Source: Halosimplex pelagicum (GTDB taxonomy: Archaea > Halobacteriota > Halobacteria > Halobacteriales > Haloarculaceae). From it: a stretch of DNA of 64,000 nucleotides. Position 1 is the stretch's first letter; each line of letters starts with the position of its first letter. A program made the position numbers and the translations under genes. This document shows positions 25,694-35,159 of the stretch, piece by piece. The stretch covers positions 1,674,001 through 1,738,000 of the forward strand of contig NZ_CP058909.1 in NCBI RefSeq assembly GCF_013415905.1, given 5' to 3'. The notes beneath the pieces were generated by a model. It saw only the letters and a list, made by a program, of their open reading frames with translations, ran no database searches and was not told where the DNA came from.

Positions 25694-26968
25694 TCAGTCC
25701 GCAGCGGTCGCCTGTTCGACGTCGCGCTCGTAGAGCCAGCCGACGCCGAGCGCGTCGGCGATGGCCTTCGGGTCGTCGACGTGAGGGGCCAGCAGCGACC
25801 CGGGCGTGTCGTCGTGTTCGACCTCGTCGGGGTCGGGGACGGTGAACTGCAGCTCCGGGGTCTGGTCGCCGCGGTCGAACTCGACGCTGGCGGTATCGAA
25901 CAGCCGGTCGACGCGGTCGGTCTCGACGACGAGGCGCCGCACCTCGTCGCGCTCGATCCGCTGCTGGGGCTCGTCGAACAGCGTGTCGTAGGCGACGAGG
26001 ACGCCGTCGTAAGAGCGGTACTCCAGCGGGCCGTACCGGAGGTAGCGAGTCGCGGCCCGAAGCGCCCCGAACGCGAAGACGAGGGCGAGGGGAACCAGCG
26101 CGAGTCGAAGGGCGAAGGCGGCGAGGAACGCGGCGACGAGGTAGAAGACGACGACGGTGCTGGTCAGGGTGTAGACGACCCCGCGGTAGAGCGCGTCGGC
26201 GACGGCGACCGCCCGGGAGGGGCGAGCGCGGACGACCGGCTCGCCGTCGGGCTCGACGACCGGTTCGGGTTCGATCTCGGTCTCCTTGCTGCCGTAGAGT
26301 CGGTAGAAGACGCCCCGCCTGTCGGGGTCGCGTTCGACCTGAATCGCCCGGAGGTCGTAGACGAGTTTGCCGGCGACGACCAGCCCGAGCACCGCGCCGC
26401 TGTCGAGGCCGAACGGACCGACGACGAACAGGAGCGTCCCGACACCGAAGACGTACTTGAACGGGGCCAGCACCACCGACCGGGGGGAGTGGTCGCGGTA
26501 GCCGCCGTCGCGGAAGTAGTCCGCCGCGGTCTCGACGCCGCGAGCGGCGAAGACGCCGACGCCGCCGAGCAGCATCTGCCCGGTGGTCTCGGCGGTGATC
26601 GTCGGGTCGGCGAGGGCGAACAGGAGGAACGCCGCGCCGAGCTCTATCGGCGCGAGGAGGACGACGAGCGTGACGAGCGTCGGCAGGTTCCGGAGGTAGA
26701 CGGGCGGGAGCGGTCCGGGGAGGTCGATCCCGCCGCGTTTGGCCTGGAGCGCGCCCAGCAGCCGGTGGTCGTCGATCGCGTTGTTCGGCCGCTTTGCGGC
26801 GAAGGGGACCTTCACCGCCGCCCAGAACAGCACGGCCGCGAGTTCGAAGACGAACACGCCGAGGAGGACGGTGGCCGACCACCCCAGGGCCAGGACGCCC
26901 ACGGGGGCCACCGCGTTCGAGGCGACCACCGCGAGCGGCCCCGGCCGGTCGAGGGAGGGGACTCGCAT
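25694..26968 (-). CDS. Haloarchaeal multi-pass membrane protein (DUF6498-like)
   Basis: 424 aa from the ATG at 26968 (MRVPSLDRPGPLAVV); the upstream extension runs into the divergent gene. About eight to nine hydrophobic segments are spread over residues 10-310, followed by a soluble C-terminal region of about 110 residues with PDPDEVEHDD. The N-terminal pattern, including PVGVLALGWSATVLLGVFVF and a later DYFRDGGYRD, resembles haloarchaeal proteins annotated as DUF6498-containing. Function unknown. It is divergent from the FAD-dependent oxidoreductase gene. Confidence 0.8.
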   Translation of the reverse strand: MRVPSLDRPGPLAVVASNAVAPVGVLALGWSATVLLGVFVFELAAVLFWAAVKVPFAAKRPNNAIDDHRLLGALQAKRGGIDLPGPLPPVYLRNLPTLVTLVVLLAPIELGAAFLLFALADPTITAETTGQMLLGGVGVFAARGVETAADYFRDGGYRDHSPRSVVLAPFKYVFGVGTLLFVVGPFGLDSGAVLGLVVAGKLVYDLRAIQVERDPDRRGVFYRLYGSKETEIEPEPVVEPDGEPVVRARPSRAVAVADALYRGVVYTLTSTVVVFYLVAAFLAAFALRLALVPLALVFAFGALRAATRYLRYGPLEYRSYDGVLVAYDTLFDEPQQRIERDEVRRLVVETDRVDRLFDTASVEFDRGDQTPELQFTVPDPDEVEHDDTPGSLLAPHVDDPKAIADALGVGWLYERDVEQATAAD

Positions 26969-27080
26969 AGCCGAGTGTCGACGGTCGCTCAATTGAGGGT
27001 CACGGTTCGTCGACGGGCCGGTCGCCGAGCGGGACGGGGAGTCAGACATATGGTGGCCGGGCGAAAAGGGCGGACAACGA

Positions 27081-28484
27081 ATGGGAGCGGACGAGCCGGA
27101 GTTCGACCGCGGGGTGACGCTGTGGGAGCAGGCTCGGGAGTACTTCGGGTGGTACCCGACCGCCGACGTGGACGCGCTGGTCGTCGGCGGCGGCGTCCAG
27201 GGCCTCCTCGTTCTAGACGAACTCGTCGACCGGGGGTACGCCGCCGCGCTCGTCTCGAACACGCCGCTGGGCGCCGGCCAGACCTTCGACTGGCCAGGGG
27301 TGCTGTCGAAGGGGTACCTGAACCCGGACCGCGCCCGCCGCGAGGCCGTCGACGAGCGGTGGCTGCCGTTCGCCGAGGACGCCCGCGTCCCCGTCGAGGG
27401 CGGCGAGTGGCACGTCGCCTCGACGGACTACCCGTACCGGCACCTACTCGACCAGTGGGACGAGGCCGGCTACGAGTACGACGAACGGGAGGCCGCGGAC
27501 CTCCACGAGATCTATCGCGAGGGGACCGTCTTCGCGAAGGGCAGCGGCGAACACGTCGCCGCGATCGACGAGTACGTGATCGACCGCGAGGCGCTCGTCC
27601 GCGCGCTCGCGGCGGACCACGAGGAACGCATCGTCGTCGGCGATATCACTGATGAGTCGTTCGCGCCGGGCGGCTCGTCCCTTCCGGCGCTCGACCGGCT
27701 CACCGTCGAGACCCACCAGGACCTGACCCTGCAGGTCGAACCCGACTGCGTCGTCGCCGCGACCGGCACCGGCACCCATCGGTTCGTCGACTCGCTGGTC
27801 GGGGGCGAGTCGTTCCGCGAGGCCGGTGGCGACGCCGACGCGGTCCGGGCGTCGCTCGACCCGGTGACCTACCGCAACCAGCTCGTCCTCGCGGTGCGCG
27901 GGCCGGCCGAGGTCCTCCCGGCGGTCGGCGCGTACCTCCCGCACAAGGGGATGTCGGTCGTCCCGCGCCGCCACCGCTACCGCGAGGAGAACTACGTCAC
28001 CTGGTACGTCACCAACGACTCCGCCGCCGAGGACGTCGACCCCGGGGACACCACCGACGAGGCGATGGGCACGCTCGACCCCGAGAAGGTCGAGGTCGGC
28101 TACAACAAACTGTTCGAACTCGTCCCCGCGGTCAAGAACCGCGCCGCCGGCGAGGCCGACCTGGAGTTCTACGCCTACGCGACGCTCCAGCAGCGCGTCG
28201 AGGGCGAGGCCGTCCCCCACGCCGAACCGCTGGCGGGGGTCGAAAACGTCGGCGTCGCGCTGCCGTCCTGCGCCGCGGGCGTCTGGCGGGCGACCGACGA
28301 CGCCGCCGAGTTCGTCGCCGACGCCGTCGACCCCAGCGGTCCGGTCGAAGAGATTCCGACCGGCGGCGACCCGCCCTACGGGCAACTGGCCGACGACCGC
28401 CCCGGCGCGCGCTGGCTGGACTGGAAGGCGCTGGGCGTGCGGTACCCGCGCGTGCAGAATCGGCCCGACGCGGTCGAGAAGTAG
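27081..28484 (+). CDS. FAD-dependent oxidoreductase (DAO family)
   Basis: 467 aa. The dinucleotide-binding motif VDALVVGGGVQGLLVLDELV (about residues 33-52) and a second nucleotide-contact segment CVVAATGTGTHRFVDSL mark a flavoprotein of the glycine oxidase/DAO type. The end (ENVGVALPSCAAGVWRATDD) is consistent with the FAD-contacting C-terminus of that family. Substrate not predictable. It has no signal peptide and is probably cytoplasmic. Confidence 0.8.
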   Translation: MGADEPEFDRGVTLWEQAREYFGWYPTADVDALVVGGGVQGLLVLDELVDRGYAAALVSNTPLGAGQTFDWPGVLSKGYLNPDRARREAVDERWLPFAEDARVPVEGGEWHVASTDYPYRHLLDQWDEAGYEYDEREAADLHEIYREGTVFAKGSGEHVAAIDEYVIDREALVRALAADHEERIVVGDITDESFAPGGSSLPALDRLTVETHQDLTLQVEPDCVVAATGTGTHRFVDSLVGGESFREAGGDADAVRASLDPVTYRNQLVLAVRGPAEVLPAVGAYLPHKGMSVVPRRHRYREENYVTWYVTNDSAAEDVDPGDTTDEAMGTLDPEKVEVGYNKLFELVPAVKNRAAGEADLEFYAYATLQQRVEGEAVPHAEPLAGVENVGVALPSCAAGVWRATDDAAEFVADAVDPSGPVEEIPTGGDPPYGQLADDRPGARWLDWKALGVRYPRVQNRPDAVEK

Positions 28485-28532
28485 GCTCGCCGTACTCAGT
28501 CGGCCCGCGGTCTCTCGATCGCTCTCCCGCTC

Positions 28533-29366
28533 TCAGTCCTCGCGCAGTTCGCGGACCCGCTCGACGTTCCACGCGAAGCTCTTGCCGTCCTCGGTCGGCG
28601 TCTCCAGGACGAGCGGCACGTCCAAAAGATCCTCGTGGTTCAGGAACGCGCGCATGCCGTCTTCGCCGATCTCGCCCTCGCCGACGTGGGCGTGTTCGTC
28701 CTTGTTCGTCCCGCAGGCGTGTTTCGAGTCGTTGAGGTGGATGCACTCCAGGTGTTCCAGGCCGACCACGTCGTCGAACTCGGCGACGGTGTCGGCGACC
28801 CCTTCGGGCGTCGAGAGGTCGTAGCCCGCGGCGAAGGCGTGGGCGGTGTCGAGACACACGTCCAGATCCTGGGCCGAGCGGTCGAGCACTTCCGCGAGGT
28901 GTTCGAAGTCGCCGCCGAGTTTCGTGCCCGAGCCGGCGTCGGACTCGACGAGGACGGTGACGCCGTCGGGGATCGACAGCTCGTCCAGCGCGCTGGCGGC
29001 GTTGTCGAGACCGCCGTCGACGCCCGCGCCGGTGTGGGCGCCCAGGTGGACGTTGACGTACGGGATGTCGAGCTTGTCGGCGGCGTCGACCTCCTTCTGC
29101 ATGGAGTCGACGGACTTCTCGCGCAGGTCGTCTTTCGGGGTGCAGAGGTTGACGAGATACGAGGAGTGGATGACCCACGGGCCGAGGTCGTGCTCCTCGT
29201 TCAGCTCGCGGAACTCGGCGGCTTCGTCGTCGCCGACCGACGGGTCCTGCCAGACCTGCGGCGAGTGGGAGAAGATCTGGCCGCAGTTGCCGCCGATCTC
29301 CAGCTGTTCGTCGACGGCGTTGGGGACGCCGCCAGCGATCGATGTGTGTGCGCCGACACGGGTCAT
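28533..29366 (-). CDS. nfo: Endonuclease IV (AP endonuclease)
   Basis: 277 aa from the ATG at 29366 ([17 protein letters not shown]), the normal start and length of the family. Zinc-ligand regions are visible: GAHTS near the N-terminus, [63 protein letters not shown] and the terminal LETPTEDG. It cleaves DNA 5' to abasic sites during base-excision repair. Secure identification. Confidence 0.94.
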   Translation of the reverse strand: MTRVGAHTSIAGGVPNAVDEQLEIGGNCGQIFSHSPQVWQDPSVGDDEAAEFRELNEEHDLGPWVIHSSYLVNLCTPKDDLREKSVDSMQKEVDAADKLDIPYVNVHLGAHTGAGVDGGLDNAASALDELSIPDGVTVLVESDAGSGTKLGGDFEHLAEVLDRSAQDLDVCLDTAHAFAAGYDLSTPEGVADTVAEFDDVVGLEHLECIHLNDSKHACGTNKDEHAHVGEGEIGEDGMRAFLNHEDLLDVPLVLETPTEDGKSFAWNVERVRELRED

Positions 29367-29415
29367 GGCCGACCGCAGGGAGTCGACCGGCAAAGTCGTA
29401 TCGGACCGCCGCCGG

Positions 29416-29529
29416 TCACGCGCCCGTCCGACGGTCGCGGCCGTCGCCGTACGCGTACACCAGCGCCAGGAAAAACAGCGTGACGAGCGCCCAGGCGAAG
29501 ACGCCGAGGAGGATCGCCCACAGGAGCAT
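29416..29529 (-). CDS. 37-residue single-pass membrane protein
   Basis: A short frame from the ATG at 29529 encodes 37 residues. One hydrophobic helix begins at the N-terminus ([20 protein letters not shown]), then [17 protein letters not shown] with a basic tail. The composition (one strong membrane helix, then positive charges) is unlikely by chance in such G+C-rich DNA and resembles many small haloarchaeal membrane proteins. It lies between the gene at 29629 and nfo, all on the same strand. Function unknown. Confidence 0.6.
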   Translation of the reverse strand: MLLWAILLGVFAWALVTLFFLALVYAYGDGRDRRTGA

Positions 29530-29628
29530 ACCGCGACGGACGCGGCCGCGGCCGATAGTTATGCGCCGCTTGAACGAGTCAGGCAGTCATTTCGGGGTGA
29601 CCGGCGGGCCAGTCGAGGGGGGCGGGCT

Positions 29629-30282
29629 CTAGACCACGTCGCCGCGGACGGTCGCGCCCTCCTGGCGCTCGCGGTAGGCGCGCAGCGCGTCGGCGGCCTC
29701 CTCGGCCACGTCGGGCTCGGCGCCGAGCATCTCCAGGGCGCCCGACAGCGTCGGGAGGACGAAGTCGCCGTCGCGCAGTTTCCGGAAGGCCTCCTCGCTG
29801 CGCTGCCCGTCGACCCACAGGCAGGCGCCGCGGGGGTCGAGGATGTTCTCGTAGTCGCCGGTGGCCAGGGCCCCTTCCAGGCGCTGGGTGACGTTGTCGT
29901 CGAACGACGCGTTGCACACTTCGAGGTGGACGGGCTCGTCGTCGTCGACGAGGTGGGCGGCCAGACACTTTTCGGGGGCGGCGTAGCCGTTGGCGTTGGT
30001 GCGGACGTGTTCGGTGTGCTCGGCGGCCCAGTCGGCCCGGACCGTCTCGCCGATGCCGTCGACGCCCAGCGTCAGCTCGTCGGGTTCGGTGTCGCTGTCG
30101 TCGCCGCCGACGAGGATGTCTTTCGTGAGATAGATGTCGAGGCGCTCGACGGGGTCGAGGCCGAGGGCGGCGTCGCCGAACACCCAGATCTCCCTGACGG
30201 GGACGGGCATGGGCTCCTCGTCGACGCGGGCGACGAGGTCCTCGACGCGGGCGACGGCCTCCTCGCGCGAGAGGTCGGTCAT
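29629..30282 (-). CDS. Conserved hypothetical protein
   Basis: 217 aa from the ATG at 30282 (MTDLSREEAVARVEDLVARV). It is acidic and soluble, with no signal or membrane segment. The segment EIWVFGDAALGLDPVERLDIYLTKD, split here as EIWVFGDAALGLDP and VERLDIYLTKD, resembles a nucleotidyltransferase-like beta-strand/helix pattern with Gly-Asp, but no catalytic motif is clear. I do not recognise the family with confidence. It is divergent from the histidine kinase gene across 163 bases. Confidence 0.75.
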   Translation of the reverse strand: MTDLSREEAVARVEDLVARVDEEPMPVPVREIWVFGDAALGLDPVERLDIYLTKDILVGGDDSDTEPDELTLGVDGIGETVRADWAAEHTEHVRTNANGYAAPEKCLAAHLVDDDEPVHLEVCNASFDDNVTQRLEGALATGDYENILDPRGACLWVDGQRSEEAFRKLRDGDFVLPTLSGALEMLGAEPDVAEEAADALRAYRERQEGATVRGDVV

Positions 30283-30445
30283 CGACGCGAGGTAGCCGCC
30301 CGAGGGGGAAAACGGTTTCTCGACGCCGGCGCGGCGCCGTCGGTTCGGCGCCGCCACCGTCTCGTGTCGGACGGACGACCGCAGCTATCAGCGACCGATC
30401 TCGGAGGCGCGCGGTTTTATGCGGCTCGTCGGAAAAGGGTAAGCG

Positions 30446-32119
30446 ATGCGACTCCGGACGCGGTTCGTCCTGGCGCTGGCGCTGGTGGCGCTGGTGCTGT
30501 CGGCCACGTCGCTGGTCGGGTTCGTCCTCTACCGGGACGCGGTCGTCGCCCAGGAGCGGACCGAGCTGGCCCACTCGGCGGAGTCCGTGGCGACCCAGCT
30601 CGACGCCGTGCTCACCGAGCGGGAGCGACAGGTCGAGCTGTGGGGGTCGGCGCCGTCGCTGGTCGACCACGGCTCGCAACCGCAGGCGGCGCGGCTGCGG
30701 TCGTTCGTGCGGACCACGGAGTTCAGCGGCGCCTCCGTGATCGCGGCCAACGGGACGATGACGGGGCTGTACTCGGAGGGGCTCACGCCGGCCGCCCGCG
30801 ACCGGGTCGTCGGCCAGCAGTTCGGCGACCGGACGTACTTCGAGCGGGCGATGGCGGGCGAGACCTACGTCAGCGACCCCGTCAGGGCCGAGACGGGGAA
30901 CCTCATCGTGACGGTGAGCACGCCGCTGCGCCGCTCGGGCGAGACGGTCGGGACGTTCAACGGCGCGTTCCACCTCGACCGGGGCGACCTGTCGGCGATC
31001 GTCCGGGCCAACTCCGGACCGACCCAGGGGATCCGGATCGGCGCGAACGGGACGACGCTGTACGCGGCCGGACCGGTCACCGAAGAGGGCGCGGACGCCG
31101 ACCTGATCGGCGCCGACGAGACGGTCGCCGGGACGGGCTGGACGGTCTCGGCGACGACGACGCGGGCGGCCTTCGAGTCCCAGCTGTGGGCCGCCACGGC
31201 CGCTCAGGCCGGCGCGTTCGGGCTGGTGTTGCTGTCGATCGCCGCGCTGGGCGCCTGGCTCTACCGGGAGTTCGTCGGCAACATCGAGCGGCTCCACGGC
31301 GGGTTCGGCGCCCTGGTCGACGGCGACTACGGGTCGACCGTCTCGCTGACGGGCGCGACCGAGTGGGCCGAACTCGAAGCGGGATTCAACGACCTGAGCG
31401 AGGTGCTCGCCCAGCGCCGCTCGGAGGTGATCGTCCTCAACCGGGTGCTGCGACACAACCTCCGCAACGCGATGACGGTCGTCGTCGGCAACGCCGACCG
31501 CATCGCCGAGCGCAGCGACGACGAGACGACCCGGACCGAGGCCGACCGCATCCGACGGCGCGGCGAGTCGCTGCTCGATCTGGCCGACCACGCGCGGGCC
31601 ATCGAGTCATCGCTGGGCGCCCGCCCGACGGAGACGGCCGCTCGGCCGGCCGACGCCATCCTCGAAGACGTGGCGACGACGCTCCGCGAGGAGTTCCCCG
31701 ACGCGGACGTGCGGGCGGCGGGGCCCGAACAACCGGTCGCGGTCCCCGACGGCGACCTGTTGCTCGTGGCGCTGGACGAGCTCGCGCGCAACGCGATCGC
31801 GCACAACGACGCGCCGACGCCGACGGTCGCGATCGGCGCGGCGGTCAAGGACGGGACGGTGACGTTCACCGTCGCGGACGACGGCCCCGGGATGCCGGCG
31901 GTCGAGCGCCGCGTCCTTACCGACAGTTTCGTCGAGACCCCAACCCAGCACGGAGCGGGGCTGGGCCTCTGGCTGGTCACCTGGCTGGTCCACTGGGCCG
32001 ACGGCGAGATCGCGGTCGCGGTCGACGACGGCACGACCGTCACCGTCGCGGTCCCCTGCGAACCGGCCGAACCGGCCGAGCCCGCCGAGGGGACGGACGA
32101 CAAGTCGGCCGGGGAGTGA
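30446..32119 (+). CDS. Membrane sensor histidine kinase
   Basis: 557 aa. An N-terminal membrane helix (about 5-28) is followed by an extracellular Cache-like sensing domain (about 30-245, with GDRTYFERAMAGETYVSDPV as in dCache domains). A second helix (about 250-275), a HAMP-like segment and the kinase core follow. The haloarchaeal H-box is RHNLRNAMTVVVGNADRI with phosphoacceptor His337; the N-box is ELARNAIAHND, the G1-box DDGPGMP and the G2-box GAGLGLWLV. No response regulator is adjacent. The sensed ligand is unknown, but the Cache fold usually binds small organic molecules. Confidence 0.9.
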   Translation: MRLRTRFVLALALVALVLSATSLVGFVLYRDAVVAQERTELAHSAESVATQLDAVLTERERQVELWGSAPSLVDHGSQPQAARLRSFVRTTEFSGASVIAANGTMTGLYSEGLTPAARDRVVGQQFGDRTYFERAMAGETYVSDPVRAETGNLIVTVSTPLRRSGETVGTFNGAFHLDRGDLSAIVRANSGPTQGIRIGANGTTLYAAGPVTEEGADADLIGADETVAGTGWTVSATTTRAAFESQLWAATAAQAGAFGLVLLSIAALGAWLYREFVGNIERLHGGFGALVDGDYGSTVSLTGATEWAELEAGFNDLSEVLAQRRSEVIVLNRVLRHNLRNAMTVVVGNADRIAERSDDETTRTEADRIRRRGESLLDLADHARAIESSLGARPTETAARPADAILEDVATTLREEFPDADVRAAGPEQPVAVPDGDLLLVALDELARNAIAHNDAPTPTVAIGAAVKDGTVTFTVADDGPGMPAVERRVLTDSFVETPTQHGAGLGLWLVTWLVHWADGEIAVAVDDGTTVTVAVPCEPAEPAEPAEGTDDKSAGE

Positions 32120-32241
32120 CGGCCAGTCGACCGCCCGGCCGGCGAGCGGGTCGCGTCGTCGGCGCCGAGGGCCGGGGCCGACTGGCGCCGGGCGAGCAGG
32201 GAACGAAACCCTGAGGGCCGTCGCCCCGGTAGGTCGGGGCG

Positions 32242-33261
32242 ATGGACTGCGACAAGTGCGGCGAGTCGGCGGTAATGGGCGCCGCCTACTCCGGGCTGCA
32301 CCTCTGCGAGGAGCACTTCTGTCGGACCGTCGAGACCCGCGTCCGCCGGCGCGTCCGCGAGGACAACCTGGTCCCGCGATCGGCGACGCCCGAGGACCCC
32401 GAGACGTGGGTGATCGGGCTCTCCGGCGGGAAGGACTCGGTCGTCCTCACCGAGATCCTCCACGACACCTTCCGCGAGGACCCGCGGATCGAACTCGTCG
32501 CGCTGTCGATCCACGAGGGGATCGAGGGCTACCGCGACGAGTCGATCGACGCCTGCGAGGAACTCACCGCCGACCTGGAGCTGCGCCACGAGGTCGTCTC
32601 CTACGCCGAGGAGTTCGGCGTGCAGATGGACGACGTGGTCGAGGACGACCCCGAGGGGATGGCCGCCTGCGCCTACTGCGGCGTCTTCCGCCGGGACGTG
32701 CTGGAGCGGTACGCCGAGAAGCTCGACGCGGACAAACTGCTGACGGGCCACAACTTAGACGACGAGGCCCAGACCGCGCTGATGAACGTCTTCGAGGGCG
32801 ACGTGGGACAGATGGCCAGCCACTACGACGCGTCGCTCGGTCCCTTCCCCGAGGAGGACCGCCACGGCGACCCGGTCGACCCGCCGAGCGACCCGACCGA
32901 GCGGCCGCGCCACGCTCAGGACCACCACGTCCCGCGGGCCAAGCCGCTGCGGGACGTGCCCGAGAAGGAGGTGGCGCTGTACGCCCACCTCCGGGACCTG
33001 CCCGCGCACATCACGGAGTGTCCCCACGCCGAGGAGGCGTATCGGGGCGAGGTCCAGCAGTTGCTGCTCGACATGGAGGAGAACCACCCGGGGACGCGCC
33101 ACTCGATCATGGCCGGCTACGAGCAGTTCGCGGCGCTCGCCGCGTCGGCGTTCGGCGGGACGGAAGCGCCCGACTACGGCGAGTGCGACGAGTGTGGCGC
33201 GCCGACCGGCCGCGAAGTCTGCCGGAAGTGCGACCTGCTCGACGCGCTGGAAGCGGTCTGA
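32242..33261 (+). CDS. ncsA: tRNA 2-thiolation protein NcsA/TtuA family
   Basis: 339 aa. An N-terminal zinc-ribbon (MDCDKCGESAVM, then LHLCEEHFC) precedes an ATP-pyrophosphatase domain with PP-loop VIGLSGGKDSVVL. The central Cys pair CAYCGVFRRDVL and LLTGHNLDDEAQT are family hallmarks. A C-terminal zinc-ribbon (CDECGAPTGREVCRKC) completes the TIGR00269/TtuA architecture. It adenylates tRNA for 2-thiolation of wobble uridine, with sulfur supplied via ubiquitin-like SAMP proteins in haloarchaea. Confident call. Confidence 0.92.
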   Translation: MDCDKCGESAVMGAAYSGLHLCEEHFCRTVETRVRRRVREDNLVPRSATPEDPETWVIGLSGGKDSVVLTEILHDTFREDPRIELVALSIHEGIEGYRDESIDACEELTADLELRHEVVSYAEEFGVQMDDVVEDDPEGMAACAYCGVFRRDVLERYAEKLDADKLLTGHNLDDEAQTALMNVFEGDVGQMASHYDASLGPFPEEDRHGDPVDPPSDPTERPRHAQDHHVPRAKPLRDVPEKEVALYAHLRDLPAHITECPHAEEAYRGEVQQLLLDMEENHPGTRHSIMAGYEQFAALAASAFGGTEAPDYGECDECGAPTGREVCRKCDLLDALEAV

Positions 33262-33471
33262 ACGGTCGGGTTCGCCGCTGGCTCGCTCCGAGCGCGTCGT
33301 CACTGTCTCCGGTGTCGGACACTGTGTGACGAGCCGCGGCGCTCCGGTGTCGGACGGGTACCCGCGAGTCACTCGGCGTCGTCACTGGCCGGTCGAAAAC
33401 GGAAAGAGAGAGTGGGTCGAGCGGTCCCTGGAACCGGTGGAGGGGTCTCCAGTGGGACCGACCCGGGAGCC

Positions 33472-34716
33472 TTAATCCGGGCGGATGACGTCCAGCCCGT
33501 TGTTCTTCTCTAAGTTGTCGCGGCCGCCGTCGGTGTGGCCGTAGTCGGGCTCGCCGCCCGAGTTCCCGCCTGCGCCGTGGCCGCCGCCCATGCCGCCGGA
33601 GTCGCCGAACTCGGTGTCGACGTTCTCGCTGGCGTCGAAGGTCGAGTCGTCCACGTCGTCGAGCGCCTGACGGGACTTGTCGGCCTGCTTCTGGGTCGTC
33701 GGACCGAGGACCTGCGCGGACTTGACGCCGGTCATGATGGCCATGACCCGCACCTTGCCCTTGTACTCCTCTTCGATGCGCGCGCCCCAGATGACGTTGG
33801 CGCTCGCGTCGAGGCGCTCGGTGATGTTCTGCGCGATGCCCTCGGCCTCCTTCAGCGCGAGGTCGGGGCCGCCGGTGATGTGGACGAGGCCGCCGGTCGC
33901 CCCGCGGTAGTCCACGTCCAGCAGCGGGTGGTTCATCGCGTCTTTCACCACTTCCTCGGTCTTGTTCTTGTCCTGGGTCTCGCCGACGAGCATGACTGCG
34001 ACGCCACCCTGATTCATGATGGCGGTCATGTCGGCGTAGTCCAGGTTGATGAGCGAGGGCTGGGTGATCGTCTCCGAGATGCCCTTGACCGTCTCCGCGA
34101 TGATCTGGTCCATCACGGAGAAGGCCTTGCCGATGGGCAGGTTCGGGACGTAGTCCAGCAGGCGGTTGTTGTCCAGCACGATGATGGAGTCGGCCTCGCT
34201 GCGGAGGGTCTCGAGACCCTTCTCGGCCTTGACCGTGCGGGCGCGCTCGACGTTGAACGGCGTCGAGACCATCCCGACGACGATGGCGCCCTGGTCTTTG
34301 GCGATGTTCGAGACGACCGGCGCGGCGCCGGTCCCCGTCCCGCCGCCCATGCCGGCGGTGACGAAGACGAGGTCGGCGTCACCCAGGACTTCCTCGATGG
34401 TACCCTGGGCCATCTCGGTGGCGCGCTTGCCCATCTCGGGGTCGCCACCGGCGCCGAGTCCGTTGGTCAGCGACTTGCCGACCAGGATCTTCGTGTCCGC
34501 CTCGATCATCTGCAGGTGCTGCTTGTCGGTGTTGATGGCGACGGTGTCGGCACCGTCGACGCCGATGTTGTACAGGCGGTTGACGGTGTTGTTCCCGGCG
34601 CCACCGCAGCCGACGATGACGATCCGGGGGTCGCCGAAGCCGTCGCCCTCCTGCTCGTCCATCTGCTTCTGCTCGGCCTCGTCCCGTTCGAGGGCCTCCT
34701 TGACGATATCCTGCAT
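33472..34716 (-). CDS. ftsZ2: Cell division GTPase FtsZ2
   Basis: 414 aa. A tubulin-superfamily GTPase with [16 protein letters not shown], the signature [12 protein letters not shown] and the T7-loop region INLDYADM. It starts [16 protein letters not shown] and ends with a Gly-rich linker and a conserved [10 protein letters not shown] tail, which fit haloarchaeal FtsZ2 rather than FtsZ1. FtsZ2 drives septal constriction together with FtsZ1 in Haloferax. The gene begins 3 bases after the cdrS stop, so the two are almost certainly co-transcribed, as in other haloarchaea. Confidence 0.94.
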   Translation of the reverse strand: MQDIVKEALERDEAEQKQMDEQEGDGFGDPRIVIVGCGGAGNNTVNRLYNIGVDGADTVAINTDKQHLQMIEADTKILVGKSLTNGLGAGGDPEMGKRATEMAQGTIEEVLGDADLVFVTAGMGGGTGTGAAPVVSNIAKDQGAIVVGMVSTPFNVERARTVKAEKGLETLRSEADSIIVLDNNRLLDYVPNLPIGKAFSVMDQIIAETVKGISETITQPSLINLDYADMTAIMNQGGVAVMLVGETQDKNKTEEVVKDAMNHPLLDVDYRGATGGLVHITGGPDLALKEAEGIAQNITERLDASANVIWGARIEEEYKGKVRVMAIMTGVKSAQVLGPTTQKQADKSRQALDDVDDSTFDASENVDTEFGDSGGMGGGHGAGGNSGGEPDYGHTDGGRDNLEKNNGLDVIRPD

Positions 34717-34719
34717 CGT

Positions 34720-34908
34720 TCAGGCCCTCTGGAAGCTGCGCCGCTTGCGCTTTTCGGAGGGGCGCTCCTTGCTCCCGTCCTGCTCGTTTAGTTTCTCGCG
34801 GACGGCCGCCCGGATGGCTTCGCTCCGGTTGGGGTACTCCCCCGTTTCGACCATTCGCTCGACCTCTTCGATCTGCTGCTTCGGAATCCGTAGTGTCACA
34901 CGCTCCAT
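34720..34908 (-). CDS. cdrS: CdrS ribbon-helix-helix cell-division regulator
   Basis: 62 aa from the ATG at 34908; the longer frame above it is Arg-rich and lies in the promoter region. The protein is an RHH/MetJ-Arc type regulator: strand [19 protein letters not shown], then [19 protein letters not shown], then a basic tail ending [10 protein letters not shown]. Its size, sequence type and position directly before ftsZ2 match CdrS, reported as a transcription factor of cell division in Halobacterium and Haloferax. Palindromic GTAAGACG sites lie upstream. Confidence 0.92.
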   Translation of the reverse strand: MERVTLRIPKQQIEEVERMVETGEYPNRSEAIRAAVREKLNEQDGSKERPSEKRKRRSFQRA

Positions 34909-34927
34909 GTTTGATGTTCCCCTTTGG

Positions 34928-34968
34928 GTAAGACGGCAGCCGTGGACGCGGTCGCCCGTTCGTCTTAC
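34928..34968. promoter_or_regulatory. Spaced inverted GTAAGACG pair upstream of cdrS
   Basis: GTAAGACG (34928-34935) and its reverse complement CGTCTTAC (34961-34968) lie 25 bases apart in the cdrS leader, 20-60 bases before the start codon. They repeat the half-sites of the compact palindrome at 35040-35057, so the region holds four half-sites in all. Probably a secondary operator; binding by CdrS or CdrL is inferred. Confidence 0.5.
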
Positions 34969-35039
34969 ACGGCGACTTCGAACTCCCATCCGACGTAATC
35001 GCACGAAGGCGCGGGTCACACGTCCGCGCCGCGGCCCGT

Positions 35040-35057
35040 GTAAGACGACCGTCTTAC
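35040..35057. promoter_or_regulatory. Palindrome GTAAGACG-AC-CGTCTTAC, candidate CdrS/CdrL operator
   Basis: A perfect 8+8 inverted repeat with a 2-base spacer. On the minus strand it begins about 26 bases after the TATA box TTTATAA (35089-35083), so it would cover the transcription start of the cdrS-ftsZ2 operon. That is the usual position for an archaeal repressor. RHH proteins bind such short palindromes as dimers of dimers. Confidence 0.6.
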
Positions 35058-35082
35058 GCAGGAATTACATCTGGGTGTAGGG

Positions 35083-35089
35083 TTATAAA
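35083..35089 (-). promoter_or_regulatory. TATA box of the cdrS-ftsZ2 operon
   Basis: TTTATAA on the minus strand, in the gap between cdrL and cdrS. The start site is expected about 25 bases downstream, near 35060. This implies an unusually long leader of about 150 bases before cdrS, containing the operator half-sites. Confidence 0.5.
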
Positions 35090-35159
35090 GGTAACGGCGA
35101 GCGTCATACACTCGGTCGTTTACGGCGTTTAATCCGCTCTGTGTAGCGTTTGCGGCGTT

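Noticed and set aside
28846-32214. 1122-codon plus-strand frame
   Set aside because: Runs antisense to nfo and the gene at 29629 and out of frame through the histidine kinase; all three have real motifs, this frame has none.
33307-33355. Direct repeat CTCCGGTGTCGGAC at 33307 and 33342 between ncsA and ftsZ2
   Set aside because: Two short copies 35 bases apart without symmetry or a plausible promoter position; could be chance in G+C-rich DNA.
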